A program made the position numbers and the translations under genes. This document shows, piece by piece, positions 7,286 through 16,116 of a stretch of DNA of 64,000 nucleotides (position 1 is the first letter of the stretch; every line of letters begins with the position of its first letter). Origin of the DNA: Clostridia bacterium (lineage in GTDB: Bacteria; Bacillota; Clostridia; UBA1381; UBA9506); assembly GCA_017546245.1 (NCBI GenBank), contig JAFYXI010000071.1, forward strand, positions 1 to 64,000. The letters are read 5' to 3'. The notes under the pieces are model-generated. The model saw only the letters and a list, made by a program, of their open reading frames with translations, was not told where the DNA came from and did no database searches.

Positions 7286-8059
7286 ATGATACGCGAAAAA
7301 AATATAATATCGGGCGCGATGTATGAAGCGGAGTTTTACCCGGTATTCCCCAACGGCCGACGTATGCCGCAGAGAAAACCGAAAAGCCGTCCGACATCAA
7401 AGGAACAAGCGAACCTTAACGACAAGAACGCCCGAAAAAAAATCGTCCGTTTGGTAAATGCAAACTTTGGTAAAGGTGATATTGTTATACACGGCACATA
7501 TTGCGACAGCGAAATGCCTTCTTCCGAAGAACAATGCCGCAAGGATATTCAAAACTACATACGCAGGATAAAGCGGTACAGAGAAAAGCAGGGCTTGCCC
7601 GAAATGAAATACATATACGTCATTGAAGCGAAGGTAAGTAAAAAAACGGGCCTTGTTCGGTATCATTTTCATATGATTACTAACGCAATGGATAGAGATA
7701 CAGCCGAAGAAATGTGGCCTTTTGGTGATTGGACGAACGCTGACAGATTACAACCCAACGAAAAAGGGTGCGAAGCTTTGGCGAAATATCTTGTTAAGAA
7801 GCCCGAAGGCGGCAAACGTTGGGCGCAATCCCGAAATTTAGATAAGCCAAAAGAACCAAAACCCAAAGACGGTAAAATTTCAAAGCGCCATTTACAGCGC
7901 CTTGCAACTGAACACATAGACGACGCGCCTTATTGGGAAAAGCGTTACAAGGGTTATCGCTTTATCGAAGCGGCCGCGCGATACAATGAATATAACGGGC
8001 ATTGGTATTTGTCCGTCGTGATGTTCAAGAAAAACGAAACGGAGGTAATGCGAAAATGA
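7286..8059 (+). CDS. HUH-type Rep (replication initiator)
   Basis: 257 residues. The central HUH motif is H127-F-H129 in VRYHFHM. The motif III tyrosine is Y168 in YLVK, matching the YxxK pattern of rolling-circle Reps. Proteins of this type nick one DNA strand and stay bound to the 5' end through the tyrosine, which starts rolling-circle-like replication. The N-terminal 55 residues are basic and probably bind DNA. RBS AGGTGA precedes the ATG. It follows a hairpin-rich non-coding region and its stop overlaps the next ATG as ATGA. A tailed phage with such a Rep instead of the usual helicase-loader set recalls the gpA strategy of P2. Confidence 0.78.
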   Translation: MIREKNIISGAMYEAEFYPVFPNGRRMPQRKPKSRPTSKEQANLNDKNARKKIVRLVNANFGKGDIVIHGTYCDSEMPSSEEQCRKDIQNYIRRIKRYREKQGLPEMKYIYVIEAKVSKKTGLVRYHFHMITNAMDRDTAEEMWPFGDWTNADRLQPNEKGCEALAKYLVKKPEGGKRWAQSRNLDKPKEPKPKDGKISKRHLQRLATEHIDDAPYWEKRYKGYRFIEAAARYNEYNGHWYLSVVMFKKNETEVMRK

Positions 8060-8568
8060 ATATTGAAAAATCGGTGCTTATTAGTATTCAGCCCAAATGG
8101 TGCAAGCTTATAGCATTAGGCAAAAAGACGGTTGAGGTAAGAAAAACAAAACCGAAGCTTGGAACGCCTTTTAAGTGTTATATCTATTGCACGCTATCGG
8201 GAAGCAATGAGTTTTTCAAAGAAGATTGTAAAGGCGATATTGCCGAATGGAACAGAAGTGAAATGGCATTAAAAAAAGGCAAAGTTATAGGCGAATTTGT
8301 GTGCGATTATATGACGGGTTTTAAGGCGATGGGCGAAGTGCAAGCGATATACGGCGAAACGCAGGAAACTTGTTTGTCAAACGATGAAATCATAAAGTAT
8401 GCGGAAGGAAAACGGCTTTATTATTGGCATATATCCGACCTTGTAATTTACGATAATCCGAAGGAATTAAACGAATTCGTCGTGGAACGTTACCCGTGTT
8501 TGGCAAAATTAAAAAGACCGCCGCAAAGTTGGTGTTATGTCGAAGAAGTGGAAGGCGGTGTATTATGA
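8056..8568 (+). CDS. ASCH/PUA-like domain protein
   Basis: 170 residues from the ATG overlapping the Rep stop. The N-terminal SVLISIQPKWCKLIALGKKTVEVRKTKP is characteristic of the ASCH family of PUA-related folds, with the substrate-binding region GKKTVEVRK. Such phage proteins are thought to bind RNA or modified nucleotides; the precise role is unknown. Translationally coupled to both neighbours (ATGA overlaps). Confidence 0.75.
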   Translation: MNIEKSVLISIQPKWCKLIALGKKTVEVRKTKPKLGTPFKCYIYCTLSGSNEFFKEDCKGDIAEWNRSEMALKKGKVIGEFVCDYMTGFKAMGEVQAIYGETQETCLSNDEIIKYAEGKRLYYWHISDLVIYDNPKELNEFVVERYPCLAKLKRPPQSWCYVEEVEGGVL

Positions 8569-8945
8569 GTTATAAACCATACGTTCACGAAAACGTCGAA
8601 CAAACTTGCCTTTTTAGGTGGGCGGCTTATGAACAAGGCAAATACCCCGAATTGAATTTGCTTTATCATATCCCGAACGGCGGCAGCCGCAACAAATACG
8701 AAGCGGCCAACTTGAAGCGGCAGGGCGTAAAAGCGGGCGTACCCGATTTATGTTTGCCCGTCGCCCGCGGAAAATACCACGGCTTGTATATCGAAATGAA
8801 AGCAGGAAAAAACACGCCTTCCAACCTTCAAAAAGATTGGTTGAAGGCACTTAACGAACAAGGCTTCCTTGCTGTTGTCTGCTATGGTTGGGAAAAGGCT
8901 TCGGAAGTCTTAATACAATACCTTGAAGGGAGGATTGACGAATGA
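8565..8945 (+). CDS. VRR-NUC domain nuclease
   Basis: 126 residues from the overlapping ATG at 8565; the frame extends upstream but only as a shadow. It has the VRR-NUC (PD-(D/E)xK superfamily) pattern: an N-terminal E (NVEQ), the core GVKAGVPDLCLPVARGKYHGLYIEMKAG, in which the D of VPD and the ExK of EMK supply the metal site, and a Q downstream (LQKDW). Phage VRR-NUC proteins are structure-specific DNA nucleases, used in replication or recombination. It lies in the replication module behind Rep. Confidence 0.85.
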   Translation: MSYKPYVHENVEQTCLFRWAAYEQGKYPELNLLYHIPNGGSRNKYEAANLKRQGVKAGVPDLCLPVARGKYHGLYIEMKAGKNTPSNLQKDWLKALNEQGFLAVVCYGWEKASEVLIQYLEGRIDE

Positions 8946-9856
8946 ACTATATTGCATTTTTATTTACGGCCGCTTCAATCGTGGGAACACTTGCAAACAG
9001 TTTTCAAAAAAAGTGGTGCTTTTATATATGGCTTTGCACTAATTCTTTTTGGTGTATATATAACACCATTAACGCGCAGTATGCGCAAGCCTTGCTTTAT
9101 GTCTTTAATTTGGCAACGTGTATTATAGGCCTTTACAAATGGCGAAGGCCCGTTCAAATAGCGGCCGACCTTTCAAACGGACACGATAAAGGCTGTATTG
9201 TGGAATATCGAAAAACAAAAAACGGTATAGATGTTTTGTCGTGCAAATATGACGACGGAGCGGCAACCGACACAGAAAACAACGCTACATTGCGCGGCGA
9301 CGATTTAAAAGAATTGGTTTTGCCGCCTTTGCGCCGCTGTAAGCATTGCGGGAAAACGGGTGTATATTACGGTGAAAATTTCGGCGGCGGTGCTTCTATG
9401 CGGGCAGAAGCTATTATAAAACATCATAACGCGGACGGCGAAGAAATTTTCTTATGCCAAAATTGCCATTTAAAAGCACACGAAATAAAACCACACGCAG
9501 CCGACGGCTTCCGCGCTGACGTTGCAATAATAGACGAACCAAAGGAAGCCGAAAAACCTTCGGAGGAAATCGAAGACCCATATACAAGAATGTCAAAGGC
9601 TTTTGACGTTTTTAAAACGGCGGTTATAGATGCAGTACGCCCAATGCTCGAAGCGCATATCGACGCATTTTTCAAGTTTCCAAAAACATTTCGCGGCGGC
9701 GTTTATGAATTCTTGAAATGGCAAGACAACGCCACAGACCCGCGCTTGCTACATAGAGCATATAACGCGAAACGATACAGAACGCGCAAAAAGAACCTTG
9801 CGCGCCTACATCGTGAATATAAAAAATATATCAAGAAAGGCGGCGGCAGAAAGTGA
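8942..9856 (+). CDS. Membrane/zinc-ribbon fusion protein (PnuC-like N-terminus)
   Basis: 304 residues. Residues 1-70 contain two to three hydrophobic segments that look like the short PnuC-like membrane proteins of phages (FQKKWCFYIWLCTNSFWCIYN...ALLYVFNLATCIIGLYKW). The middle has a two-pair cysteine site, CKHC (~residues 132-135) and CQNC (~173-176), suggesting a zinc ribbon. The C-terminus (~250-304) is very basic. I read this as a fusion of two modules often encoded separately; the function is not known. Start ATG overlaps the nuclease stop as ATGA. Confidence 0.6.
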   Translation: MNYIAFLFTAASIVGTLANSFQKKWCFYIWLCTNSFWCIYNTINAQYAQALLYVFNLATCIIGLYKWRRPVQIAADLSNGHDKGCIVEYRKTKNGIDVLSCKYDDGAATDTENNATLRGDDLKELVLPPLRRCKHCGKTGVYYGENFGGGASMRAEAIIKHHNADGEEIFLCQNCHLKAHEIKPHAADGFRADVAIIDEPKEAEKPSEEIEDPYTRMSKAFDVFKTAVIDAVRPMLEAHIDAFFKFPKTFRGGVYEFLKWQDNATDPRLLHRAYNAKRYRTRKKNLARLHREYKKYIKKGGGRK

Positions 9857-10329
9857 AGAAAGATTTTACAAGAGATTATGCAACAGAAGCTTTTCGGCTT
9901 TATGCTGCTATGGGTAAGCCGTCGTATGAAGAAGCCACAAAGCAGATATACGAAGCGGCCTTGAATGATTGCGAATTCAAAGACCCCGAAATCGCCAATA
10001 TATCAGCCGAAGCAGCGGTAAACAATGCAACGCCGCTTTTGCTTGATATTCTCGCGGTCGAAAAAACTATTGACATTTTGGAGCGGGGCAACAAAACACA
10101 TATTGCCCGCGCTATATCCGACGTTTACTTCGTGCAGCCCGAACAGCCATTGCGCCGCGGCGACATTACCGCGCGCGTGCGTCGCTATTCCCTTACGGCT
10201 TTTGCAAGTGAACGCAATGTTTATTTATGGCTTAAAGAAGCCCGCTTATTATTCGCGGCCGTCCGTGGCCTACGTATAGCGGAAGCCGACGCAAATAAAT
10301 ATAAAGTTTGCAGTAGTAGCGTATTGTAA
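9853..10329 (+). CDS. Probable phage transcriptional regulator or packaging-related protein
   Basis: 158 residues starting at GTG that overlaps the upstream stop (GTGA). It is alpha-helical, and the region RRYSLTAFASERNVYLWLKEARLLFAAVRGL resembles the C-terminal helix-turn-helix of late regulators of the ArpU/RinA kind. Such a gene is usual just before the HNH/terminase block of Firmicutes siphophages. The assignment rests on position and general appearance and is tentative. Confidence 0.45.
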   Translation: MKKDFTRDYATEAFRLYAAMGKPSYEEATKQIYEAALNDCEFKDPEIANISAEAAVNNATPLLLDILAVEKTIDILERGNKTHIARAISDVYFVQPEQPLRRGDITARVRRYSLTAFASERNVYLWLKEARLLFAAVRGLRIAEADANKYKVCSSSVL

Positions 10330-10333
10330 TGTG

Positions 10334-10387
10334 TTATAATAAACACGATGAAAGTATATAAGCCTTGCGCCTTCGGGTGCAGGGCTT
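10334..10387 (+). promoter_or_regulatory. Candidate late promoter element and hairpin before the packaging genes
   Basis: An extended -10 element TGTTATAAT ends at 10340, without a clear -35, consistent with an activator-dependent promoter. About 20 bp on, a hairpin at 10361-10387 (AGCCTTGC...GCAGGGCT arms, TTC loop) is followed by TTTT. They mark the break between the early and late operons. Confidence 0.4.
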
Positions 10388-10460
10388 TTGTATTTTGTGG
10401 GGTAACACGTTGCATATTGCAAGGGGCGGGAGCGGCAACGAATAACAAAGGGTTAGTGCT

Positions 10461-10787
10461 ATGAAAGAATATGCAAAAAGTTTTTACTTGTCGAAGGCTT
10501 GGCGCAAGACGCGCGACGCATACGCTACAAGTCAAAACGGTTTATGCGAACGCTGCAAGCAAGCGGGCGACATAGTACATCATAAACAATACATAACGCC
10601 AAAGAACATAAGCGACCCGCTTATTACTCTTGATTGGTCGAACCTTGAATTGCTTTGTCAAGATTGCCACAACAAAGAGCATATGAAGAAGCAGAATTCG
10701 CGTTATGTGTTTGACGAAAACGGAAACATACTCCCCCCGGGGTGCGAAAAAAATAAACGCCCACGGGAACCGATGAAGGGGAGTTAA
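10461..10787 (+). CDS. HNH endonuclease
   Basis: 108 residues. It has CERC...CQDC zinc pairs and the ββα-metal core DIVHHKQYITP...NLELLCQDCHNKEH, where the paired histidines and the final H of NKEH are the HNH residues. HNH proteins encoded directly before the terminase genes take part in cos-type DNA packaging together with the terminase. RBS AAGGG precedes the ATG by 8 bases. The C-terminal tail is basic and proline-rich. Confidence 0.88.
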   Translation: MKEYAKSFYLSKAWRKTRDAYATSQNGLCERCKQAGDIVHHKQYITPKNISDPLITLDWSNLELLCQDCHNKEHMKKQNSRYVFDENGNILPPGCEKNKRPREPMKGS

Positions 10788-10845
10788 AAAAAACTCCGCG
10801 GGCGCGCACGCGTGAGGGGGGGTCAACGAAAGGCGGTGAATTTAT

Positions 10846-11244
10846 TTGGCAACTTCAAAGAATACCGAAATTTTGGTAAATGATAGCGTGATTAAGAAAG
10901 AAAAACGCAAACTTATGAAGATTTTTGAAAAGGCTGTAAAAGAAGTCGGCGACGACGGCAAAAAGCGCTTTACCGACAAAGGAATTATGCTTGAAGGGCT
11001 TATCGACGAAGCGGCTTTCGTCCGTTCCGTTCTGCTTGAAGCAAAACGCCTTATAAAGACCGACGGAATAGAAACAACCACCATAAACGGCAGCCAAAAA
11101 TACAAGAACGCAACACCCGCAACAAAGATTTATGCGGAATATTTGCGAACTTATACGCCGCTTGTAAATTCACTTCTTGAACATATCCCCGAAAAGAAAG
11201 AAAAGAAGCAAGCAAGGCTTGCAGCGCTGCTGATTGACGACTAA
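10846..11244 (+). CDS. Terminase small subunit
   Basis: 132 residues, initiated at TTG (10846) with AGGCGGTG upstream. Mostly helical and basic at the N-terminus; the pattern (a helical domain, TKIYAEYLRTYTPLVNSLLEHI near the end) fits the P27-type small terminase subunit, which recognises phage DNA for packaging. The position between HNH and the large subunit supports this. Its 3' end overlaps the start of the large subunit by 11 bp. Confidence 0.75.
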   Translation: MATSKNTEILVNDSVIKKEKRKLMKIFEKAVKEVGDDGKKRFTDKGIMLEGLIDEAAFVRSVLLEAKRLIKTDGIETTTINGSQKYKNATPATKIYAEYLRTYTPLVNSLLEHIPEKKEKKQARLAALLIDD

Positions 11245-12895
11245 AAATTATATTTACGAATACCGCGACGCAATCGAAACGGGGCGCGTTACCGTCGGCG
11301 TGTGGATAAAGCTTATTTTTGATATTTTAATACGCGGAATTGAAAATAAGACTTGGTTTTACGACGATAAAAAGGCAAAAAAAGCAATAAAATTCATCGA
11401 AAATTTTTGCCACCACAGCGAAGGCCGCAACGATTTATTAAAGCTTGAATTATGGCAAAAAGCCATTGTTTCGGCAATATTCGGAATAGTAGATTGCGAC
11501 GGCTTCCGACAATTCCGCGAAGTGTTTATAATTGTCGCCCGTAAGAACGGAAAAACCCTTTTTGCGGCTGCAATTATTGCATATATGGCATATCTTGACG
11601 GCGAATACGGCGCGAAAATATATTGCCTTGCGCCGAAGCTTGAACAAGCCGACCTTGTATATGACGCATTTTACCAAATTGTGCAAGCTGATGAAGAACT
11701 CGGCGACCCCGACTTCACAAAGAAGCGTCGTTCCGACATCTACATACAGCAACTTAATACATCAATAAAACGCCTTGCCTTCAATTCCAAAAAGTCGGAC
11801 GGCTTCAACCCGCATTTAACAGTATGCGACGAAATGGAAGCTTGGCCGGGTGAACAAGGCTTGAAGCAATACGAAGTTATGAAATCCGCGCTTGGCGCAA
11901 GAAAACAGCCGCTTATATTATCAATAGCAACAGCGGGTTACGTCAACGACGGAATTTATGACGAACTTATGAAACGTTCGACCGCTTTTCTAAAAGGCGG
12001 CGACGAAATGCGCTTGCTTCCCTTCTTGTATATCATTGACGATGTGCAGAAATGGGACGACATCGAAGAATTAAAAAAATCAAATCCGAATATGGGCGTT
12101 TCTGTTTCCGAAGATTTTTACATTGAGGAAATAAAAGTGGCCCGCAATTCCCTTTCTAAAAAAGCGGAATTTATGACGAAATATTGTAACATCAAGCAAA
12201 ATTCTTCGGTTGCGTGGCTTGATTTTCAAGACGTGGACGACGTTTCGGGCGAAAAATACACCCTTGACGATTTTAAGGGCTGTTATTGCGTCGGAGGTAT
12301 CGACCTTTCACAAACAACCGACCTTACGGCCGCTTCAATCGTTGTTGAAAAATCAAAAAAACTATATGTATTTACACAATTCTTTATGCCGCAGGAGCGG
12401 TTCGACAAAGCTTGCGAAGAAGACAACGTACCTTACAGCATTTACCAAAAGCAAGGCTTGTTGACTTTATCGGGCGAACATTACGTTGATTACAAAGACG
12501 TGTTTAATTGGTTCGTTACGCTTATAAAACACTACAAAATACGGCCTTTGAAGGTCGGTTATGACAGATATTCGGCGCAATACTTAATACAAGAAATGGC
12601 GCAATCGGGCTTCCATATGGACGACGTTTTTCAAGGTACAAACCTTTCGCCGCTTTTGAAGGAATTTGAAGGAATTATCAAAGACCGAAAAATCAATATC
12701 GGCGAAAATAATTTGTTAAAGTCGCATTTGCTGAATGTTGCTGTTCAAATCAACAGCAGCGACGGCAGAATGAAGCCCGTTAAAATTGAACCGCGTATGC
12801 GTATAGACGGTTTTGTTTCTGTTATAGACGCTATGACGGTACGAAGCAAGTATTTTTCCGAAATCGGAAAACAGCTTGAAAATAACGCAGCGTAA
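11234..12895 (+). CDS. Terminase large subunit
   Basis: 553 residues, start TTG at 11234 overlapping the small subunit. The ATPase has a deviant Walker A, VARKNGKT (~101-108), and a Walker B with catalytic glutamate, LTVCDE (~195-200). The C-terminal RNase H-like nuclease begins at GGIDLSQTTD (D357, D363). It cuts phage concatemers and pumps DNA into proheads. Length and motif order are typical of the family, and nothing looks broken. Confidence 0.95.
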   Translation: MTTKNYIYEYRDAIETGRVTVGVWIKLIFDILIRGIENKTWFYDDKKAKKAIKFIENFCHHSEGRNDLLKLELWQKAIVSAIFGIVDCDGFRQFREVFIIVARKNGKTLFAAAIIAYMAYLDGEYGAKIYCLAPKLEQADLVYDAFYQIVQADEELGDPDFTKKRRSDIYIQQLNTSIKRLAFNSKKSDGFNPHLTVCDEMEAWPGEQGLKQYEVMKSALGARKQPLILSIATAGYVNDGIYDELMKRSTAFLKGGDEMRLLPFLYIIDDVQKWDDIEELKKSNPNMGVSVSEDFYIEEIKVARNSLSKKAEFMTKYCNIKQNSSVAWLDFQDVDDVSGEKYTLDDFKGCYCVGGIDLSQTTDLTAASIVVEKSKKLYVFTQFFMPQERFDKACEEDNVPYSIYQKQGLLTLSGEHYVDYKDVFNWFVTLIKHYKIRPLKVGYDRYSAQYLIQEMAQSGFHMDDVFQGTNLSPLLKEFEGIIKDRKINIGENNLLKSHLLNVAVQINSSDGRMKPVKIEPRMRIDGFVSVIDAMTVRSKYFSEIGKQLENNAA

Positions 12896-12914
12896 AAGGG
12901 GGTGAAAAGAAATC

Positions 12915-14171
12915 ATGAAATTGCTTTCAAATATGGCGGCATTTTTCACCGGGCTAAAAAGGCGCATTTTCCTTTCCGGGCGAAGCGAAAGCGTTTATTT
13001 CGGCAGCCTTCGGGAAAACGAAATTGTCGGAGCGATTGCGAACGCTGTTGCTTCCAACGTTGCGAAGCTTACGCCGCAGGTAATACGAAAGACGGCCGCA
13101 GGGGTAACAATCAAAAACGATAAACTTTCGCGGCTGCTTGAAATTCGACCAAACGCCGAAAACTCAACGTATGATTTTTTATACAAAATGGCTTCGGATT
13201 TGGTTTACACTTCAAACGCCTTCGCGGTTGTATTCTTTAACGATGATTTTTCCGAAATCACGTCAATACAACCGATAACGGCCACAAGCCACAGAATTTT
13301 CGAAGTTGACGGCGTTTTATATTTCAAATTCGTATGGGAATATGACAAAAAAAGTTATACCGTCCCTTATCAATTTGTTATTCACATAAAAGGCAGATAC
13401 AACCGAAAAAGATTTTTAGGAACACCCCCGGACGCAGAATTGCAAAATTCAACCGAACTTTTGGGCGTTACCTACAACGGAATTAAAAACGTTATCAAGA
13501 ATTCCGCTTCCCTTCGCGGATATTTAAAATATAACAACTTTGCTGATGAAGAAGAATTGCGAAAAAAGGTCGGCGAATTTCAATCGGCCTATATGTCGGC
13601 CGATAACGAAGGCGGCATTGCGGGCCTTGACAATACAATGGAATTCCACGAAATCACGCAGAAGCCCCCGGCTATTCCTATAACGCAAGTAAGCTTCTTC
13701 CGCGAAAACATATACCGTTATTACGGAGTAAATGAAAAAATATTAAATTCAACTTACACCGAAGCGGAATGGAACTCGTTTTACGAAGGCGTTATTGAGC
13801 CTATCGCAATACAACTTTCGCTTGAATTTACTTTCAAGCTATTCACGGAAGGCGAACGCAGCTACGGAAATAAAGTCATTTTTACGACAAACCGCCTTCA
13901 ATACGCAACCTTGCAAACACGAAATACCATTGCGGGAAGCCTTTTTGACCGTGGTATTATCACAATTAACGAATATCGCGACTTTATGTATTTGCCGCAG
14001 ATAGACGGCGGCGACGTTCGTATGGTATCACTTAACTATGTAAAAGCCGATGAACAATCGGAATACCAAATCGGCAAAAAAGACGGAGCGGAAACCGACC
14101 CGCCCGCCGACGGTGCGGCAGTAGTTAAGTATATAAAATGCAAATTGAAAGAAGGTGAAACGAATGAATAA
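12915..14171 (+). CDS. Portal protein (HK97 type)
   Basis: 418 residues. HK97-family portal features are the N-terminal NEIVGAIANAVASNVAKLTPQVI stretch, the YDFLYKMASDLVYTSNAF segment, and the LEFTFKLFTEGERSYGNKVIF stem and wing region. It forms the dodecameric ring through which DNA enters and leaves the head. RBS AGGGGGTG precedes it. The acidic C-terminal tail (~385-418) overlaps the protease gene by 8 bp. Confidence 0.93.
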   Translation: MKLLSNMAAFFTGLKRRIFLSGRSESVYFGSLRENEIVGAIANAVASNVAKLTPQVIRKTAAGVTIKNDKLSRLLEIRPNAENSTYDFLYKMASDLVYTSNAFAVVFFNDDFSEITSIQPITATSHRIFEVDGVLYFKFVWEYDKKSYTVPYQFVIHIKGRYNRKRFLGTPPDAELQNSTELLGVTYNGIKNVIKNSASLRGYLKYNNFADEEELRKKVGEFQSAYMSADNEGGIAGLDNTMEFHEITQKPPAIPITQVSFFRENIYRYYGVNEKILNSTYTEAEWNSFYEGVIEPIAIQLSLEFTFKLFTEGERSYGNKVIFTTNRLQYATLQTRNTIAGSLFDRGIITINEYRDFMYLPQIDGGDVRMVSLNYVKADEQSEYQIGKKDGAETDPPADGAAVVKYIKCKLKEGETNE

Positions 14172-14925
14172 AGGATTGAACACCGGGCAGCAGCCAAAAG
14201 ACAATTTAAAACAGTTTTTAACCGTGAAAAATTCGACGCTTGCAACGGCTGATTTATATTTTTATGGTGATATTGTTTCTTCTTGGTGGGGCGCGTGGGA
14301 CGATACCGACCAATACCCCGAAGCGATACGCGACTTTTTAAAAGAGCAGGAAGGAAAAGACCTTAATATTTACATAAACAGCGGCGGCGGTTCAGTTTTC
14401 GCGGGCATTGCTATTTACAATATGCTTTTAAGGCATAAAGGCAAAAAGACGGTACACGTTGACGGTATGGCGGCTTCGATTGCTTCTGTAATTGCGCTTG
14501 CGGGCGATGAAATTATCGTACCTTCAAATGCGTTCTTAATGGTTCATAAGCCGTGGGCTTCTTGGATAAGTGGCAATGCTGACGACTTCCGCAAAATGGC
14601 CGACGACCTCGACGCAATCGAAACGGGAATAATGAACGTTTACAAAGCGCACCTTGCAGAAGGCGTAAGCCTTGACGACGTACAACAGCTTGTAAATGCT
14701 GAAACGTGGTTAAATGGCGAAGAAGCTTCAAAATACTTCAAAATTACAGTTACCGAAGCGAAGGAATATGCGGCGCAAGTTACCGACGGCGTAAAAGCCG
14801 CGTATCAAAATATCCCCGAACAGATTATCAAGTCCGCGCAAGCGGCCGATAATACAGCCGAAGCAAAAGCAACGGCAAATAAAATTTTAAGCCTTGTAAC
14901 AAAAGGTATATCGAAAGGAGTTTAA
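14164..14925 (+). CDS. ClpP-like prohead protease
   Basis: 253 residues from the ATG at 14164 (RBS AAGGTG). ClpP/S14 fold: the oxyanion region NSGGGSVFAGIAIYN (~72-86), nucleophile S105 in GMAASIA, and H128 in LMVHKPW. It matures the capsid by cleaving the N-terminal delta domain or scaffold. The acidic, alanine-rich C-terminus may act as internal scaffold. It lies between portal and capsid as usual. Confidence 0.93.
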   Translation: MNKGLNTGQQPKDNLKQFLTVKNSTLATADLYFYGDIVSSWWGAWDDTDQYPEAIRDFLKEQEGKDLNIYINSGGGSVFAGIAIYNMLLRHKGKKTVHVDGMAASIASVIALAGDEIIVPSNAFLMVHKPWASWISGNADDFRKMADDLDAIETGIMNVYKAHLAEGVSLDDVQQLVNAETWLNGEEASKYFKITVTEAKEYAAQVTDGVKAAYQNIPEQIIKSAQAADNTAEAKATANKILSLVTKGISKGV

Positions 14926-14931
14926 AAAACT

Positions 14932-16116
14932 ATGACAGTAAAAGAAATGAAAGCCCGCTTGCGTGCAATTAACGCAGAAGCGGCAAAAACCACAGACCCC
15001 GAAGCCCTCAACAAGCTTTTGCAGGAAGCAGAGGACTTAAACGCAAAAATCGAAGAAGCAGCCAACCGCGCAAGATTACAGCACCTTGCGGACGGAGCGG
15101 GCGAAGAACCCGAAGGCAACCCCGCGGGCGGCGAAGGTAGCGGCGGCGAAAGCGGAACAGACCCCGAAAACAGCACCGCAAAGCGTGGAAAAACGCTTAT
15201 GGCGGGCGGTAAAGTTTCGCGCGCATTTGGAGCAAAAAGCGCCCTTACTTCTTCTTCTACCGTACAGCCGCAGCATAGCGCGACAGATGTAAACCCCGGC
15301 TTCAACGAAGTTTCTTCGCTTGTTGACCGCGTAAAAGTTGTTCCGCTGAATGGTGGCGAAAGCTACAAGCGCGGATTTGTAAAGGGCTACGGCGAAGGCG
15401 ATTACACAGCCGAAGGCGCAGACTATGCAGACGCAGAACCAACATTCGGTTATGCTGAAATGGTTAAAACCAAAATTACAGCATATTGCGAAGAACCCGA
15501 AGAAATTTCAAAGCTTGCCCCGGCTGCTTATAGCGATACCGTGGAAAGCTCAACCGAAATTGCAATCCGCAAAAAACTTTCAAGACAAATTCTTATCGGT
15601 GAAGGCGGCGAAGGAAAATTATTCGGTATTTTCCACAATCCCGCGGACGCGTCAAAGGATATTATCGACCGTAAAACAGACGTTGCAATTTCCGAAATCG
15701 ACGCAACAACACTTGATACAATTATTTATTCATTCGGCGGCGACGAAGATGTCGAAGACGTGGCCGTGCTTATCCTTAATAAGCTTGACTTGAAGGCGTT
15801 TGCAACTTTAAGAACAGACGACGGCAAGAAGGTTTATAACGTGGTAAATCACGGAAATACAGGCACAATCGACGGCGTTCCTTACATCATCAATTCCGCT
15901 TGTAAGGCAATCACAGCCGCAAGCACCGAAGCTGATGAATATGCAATGGCTTACGGCCCGTTGTCAAATTACGAATTGCCCGTATTCTCGGACATCGACA
16001 TTCAGCGTTCAACACATTATAAATTCAAGCAGGGACAGATTGCACACCGCGGCGACGTATTCGCGGGCGGTAACGTTGCAGCATACAACGGCTTCTTGCG
16101 TGTAAAAAAAAAGTAA
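14932..16116 (+). CDS. Major capsid protein (HK97 fold), zero-frame product
   Basis: 394 residues. Residues 1-~50 are a charged coiled-coil delta domain (MTVKEMKARLRAINAEAAK...), followed by a glycine- and acid-rich linker and then the HK97-fold body from ~100. The C-terminus ends VKKK* right after a run of nine A. The zero-frame codons GTA AAA AAA AAG TAA contain the slippery heptamer A AAA AAG directly before the stop, and a -1 shift enters a 105-codon open frame (next entry). The phage may therefore make a standard and an extended capsid protein. Confidence 0.93.
   Translation: MTVKEMKARLRAINAEAAKTTDPEALNKLLQEAEDLNAKIEEAANRARLQHLADGAGEEPEGNPAGGEGSGGESGTDPENSTAKRGKTLMAGGKVSRAFGAKSALTSSSTVQPQHSATDVNPGFNEVSSLVDRVKVVPLNGGESYKRGFVKGYGEGDYTAEGADYADAEPTFGYAEMVKTKITAYCEEPEEISKLAPAAYSDTVESSTEIAIRKKLSRQILIGEGGEGKLFGIFHNPADASKDIIDRKTDVAISEIDATTLDTIIYSFGGDEDVEDVAVLILNKLDLKAFATLRTDDGKKVYNVVNHGNTGTIDGVPYIINSACKAITAASTEADEYAMAYGPLSNYELPVFSDIDIQRSTHYKFKQGQIAHRGDVFAGGNVAAYNGFLRVKKK

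Noticed and set aside
10349-10463. 38-residue ORF before the HNH gene
   Set aside because: No ribosome binding site and it covers a hairpin; probably chance.
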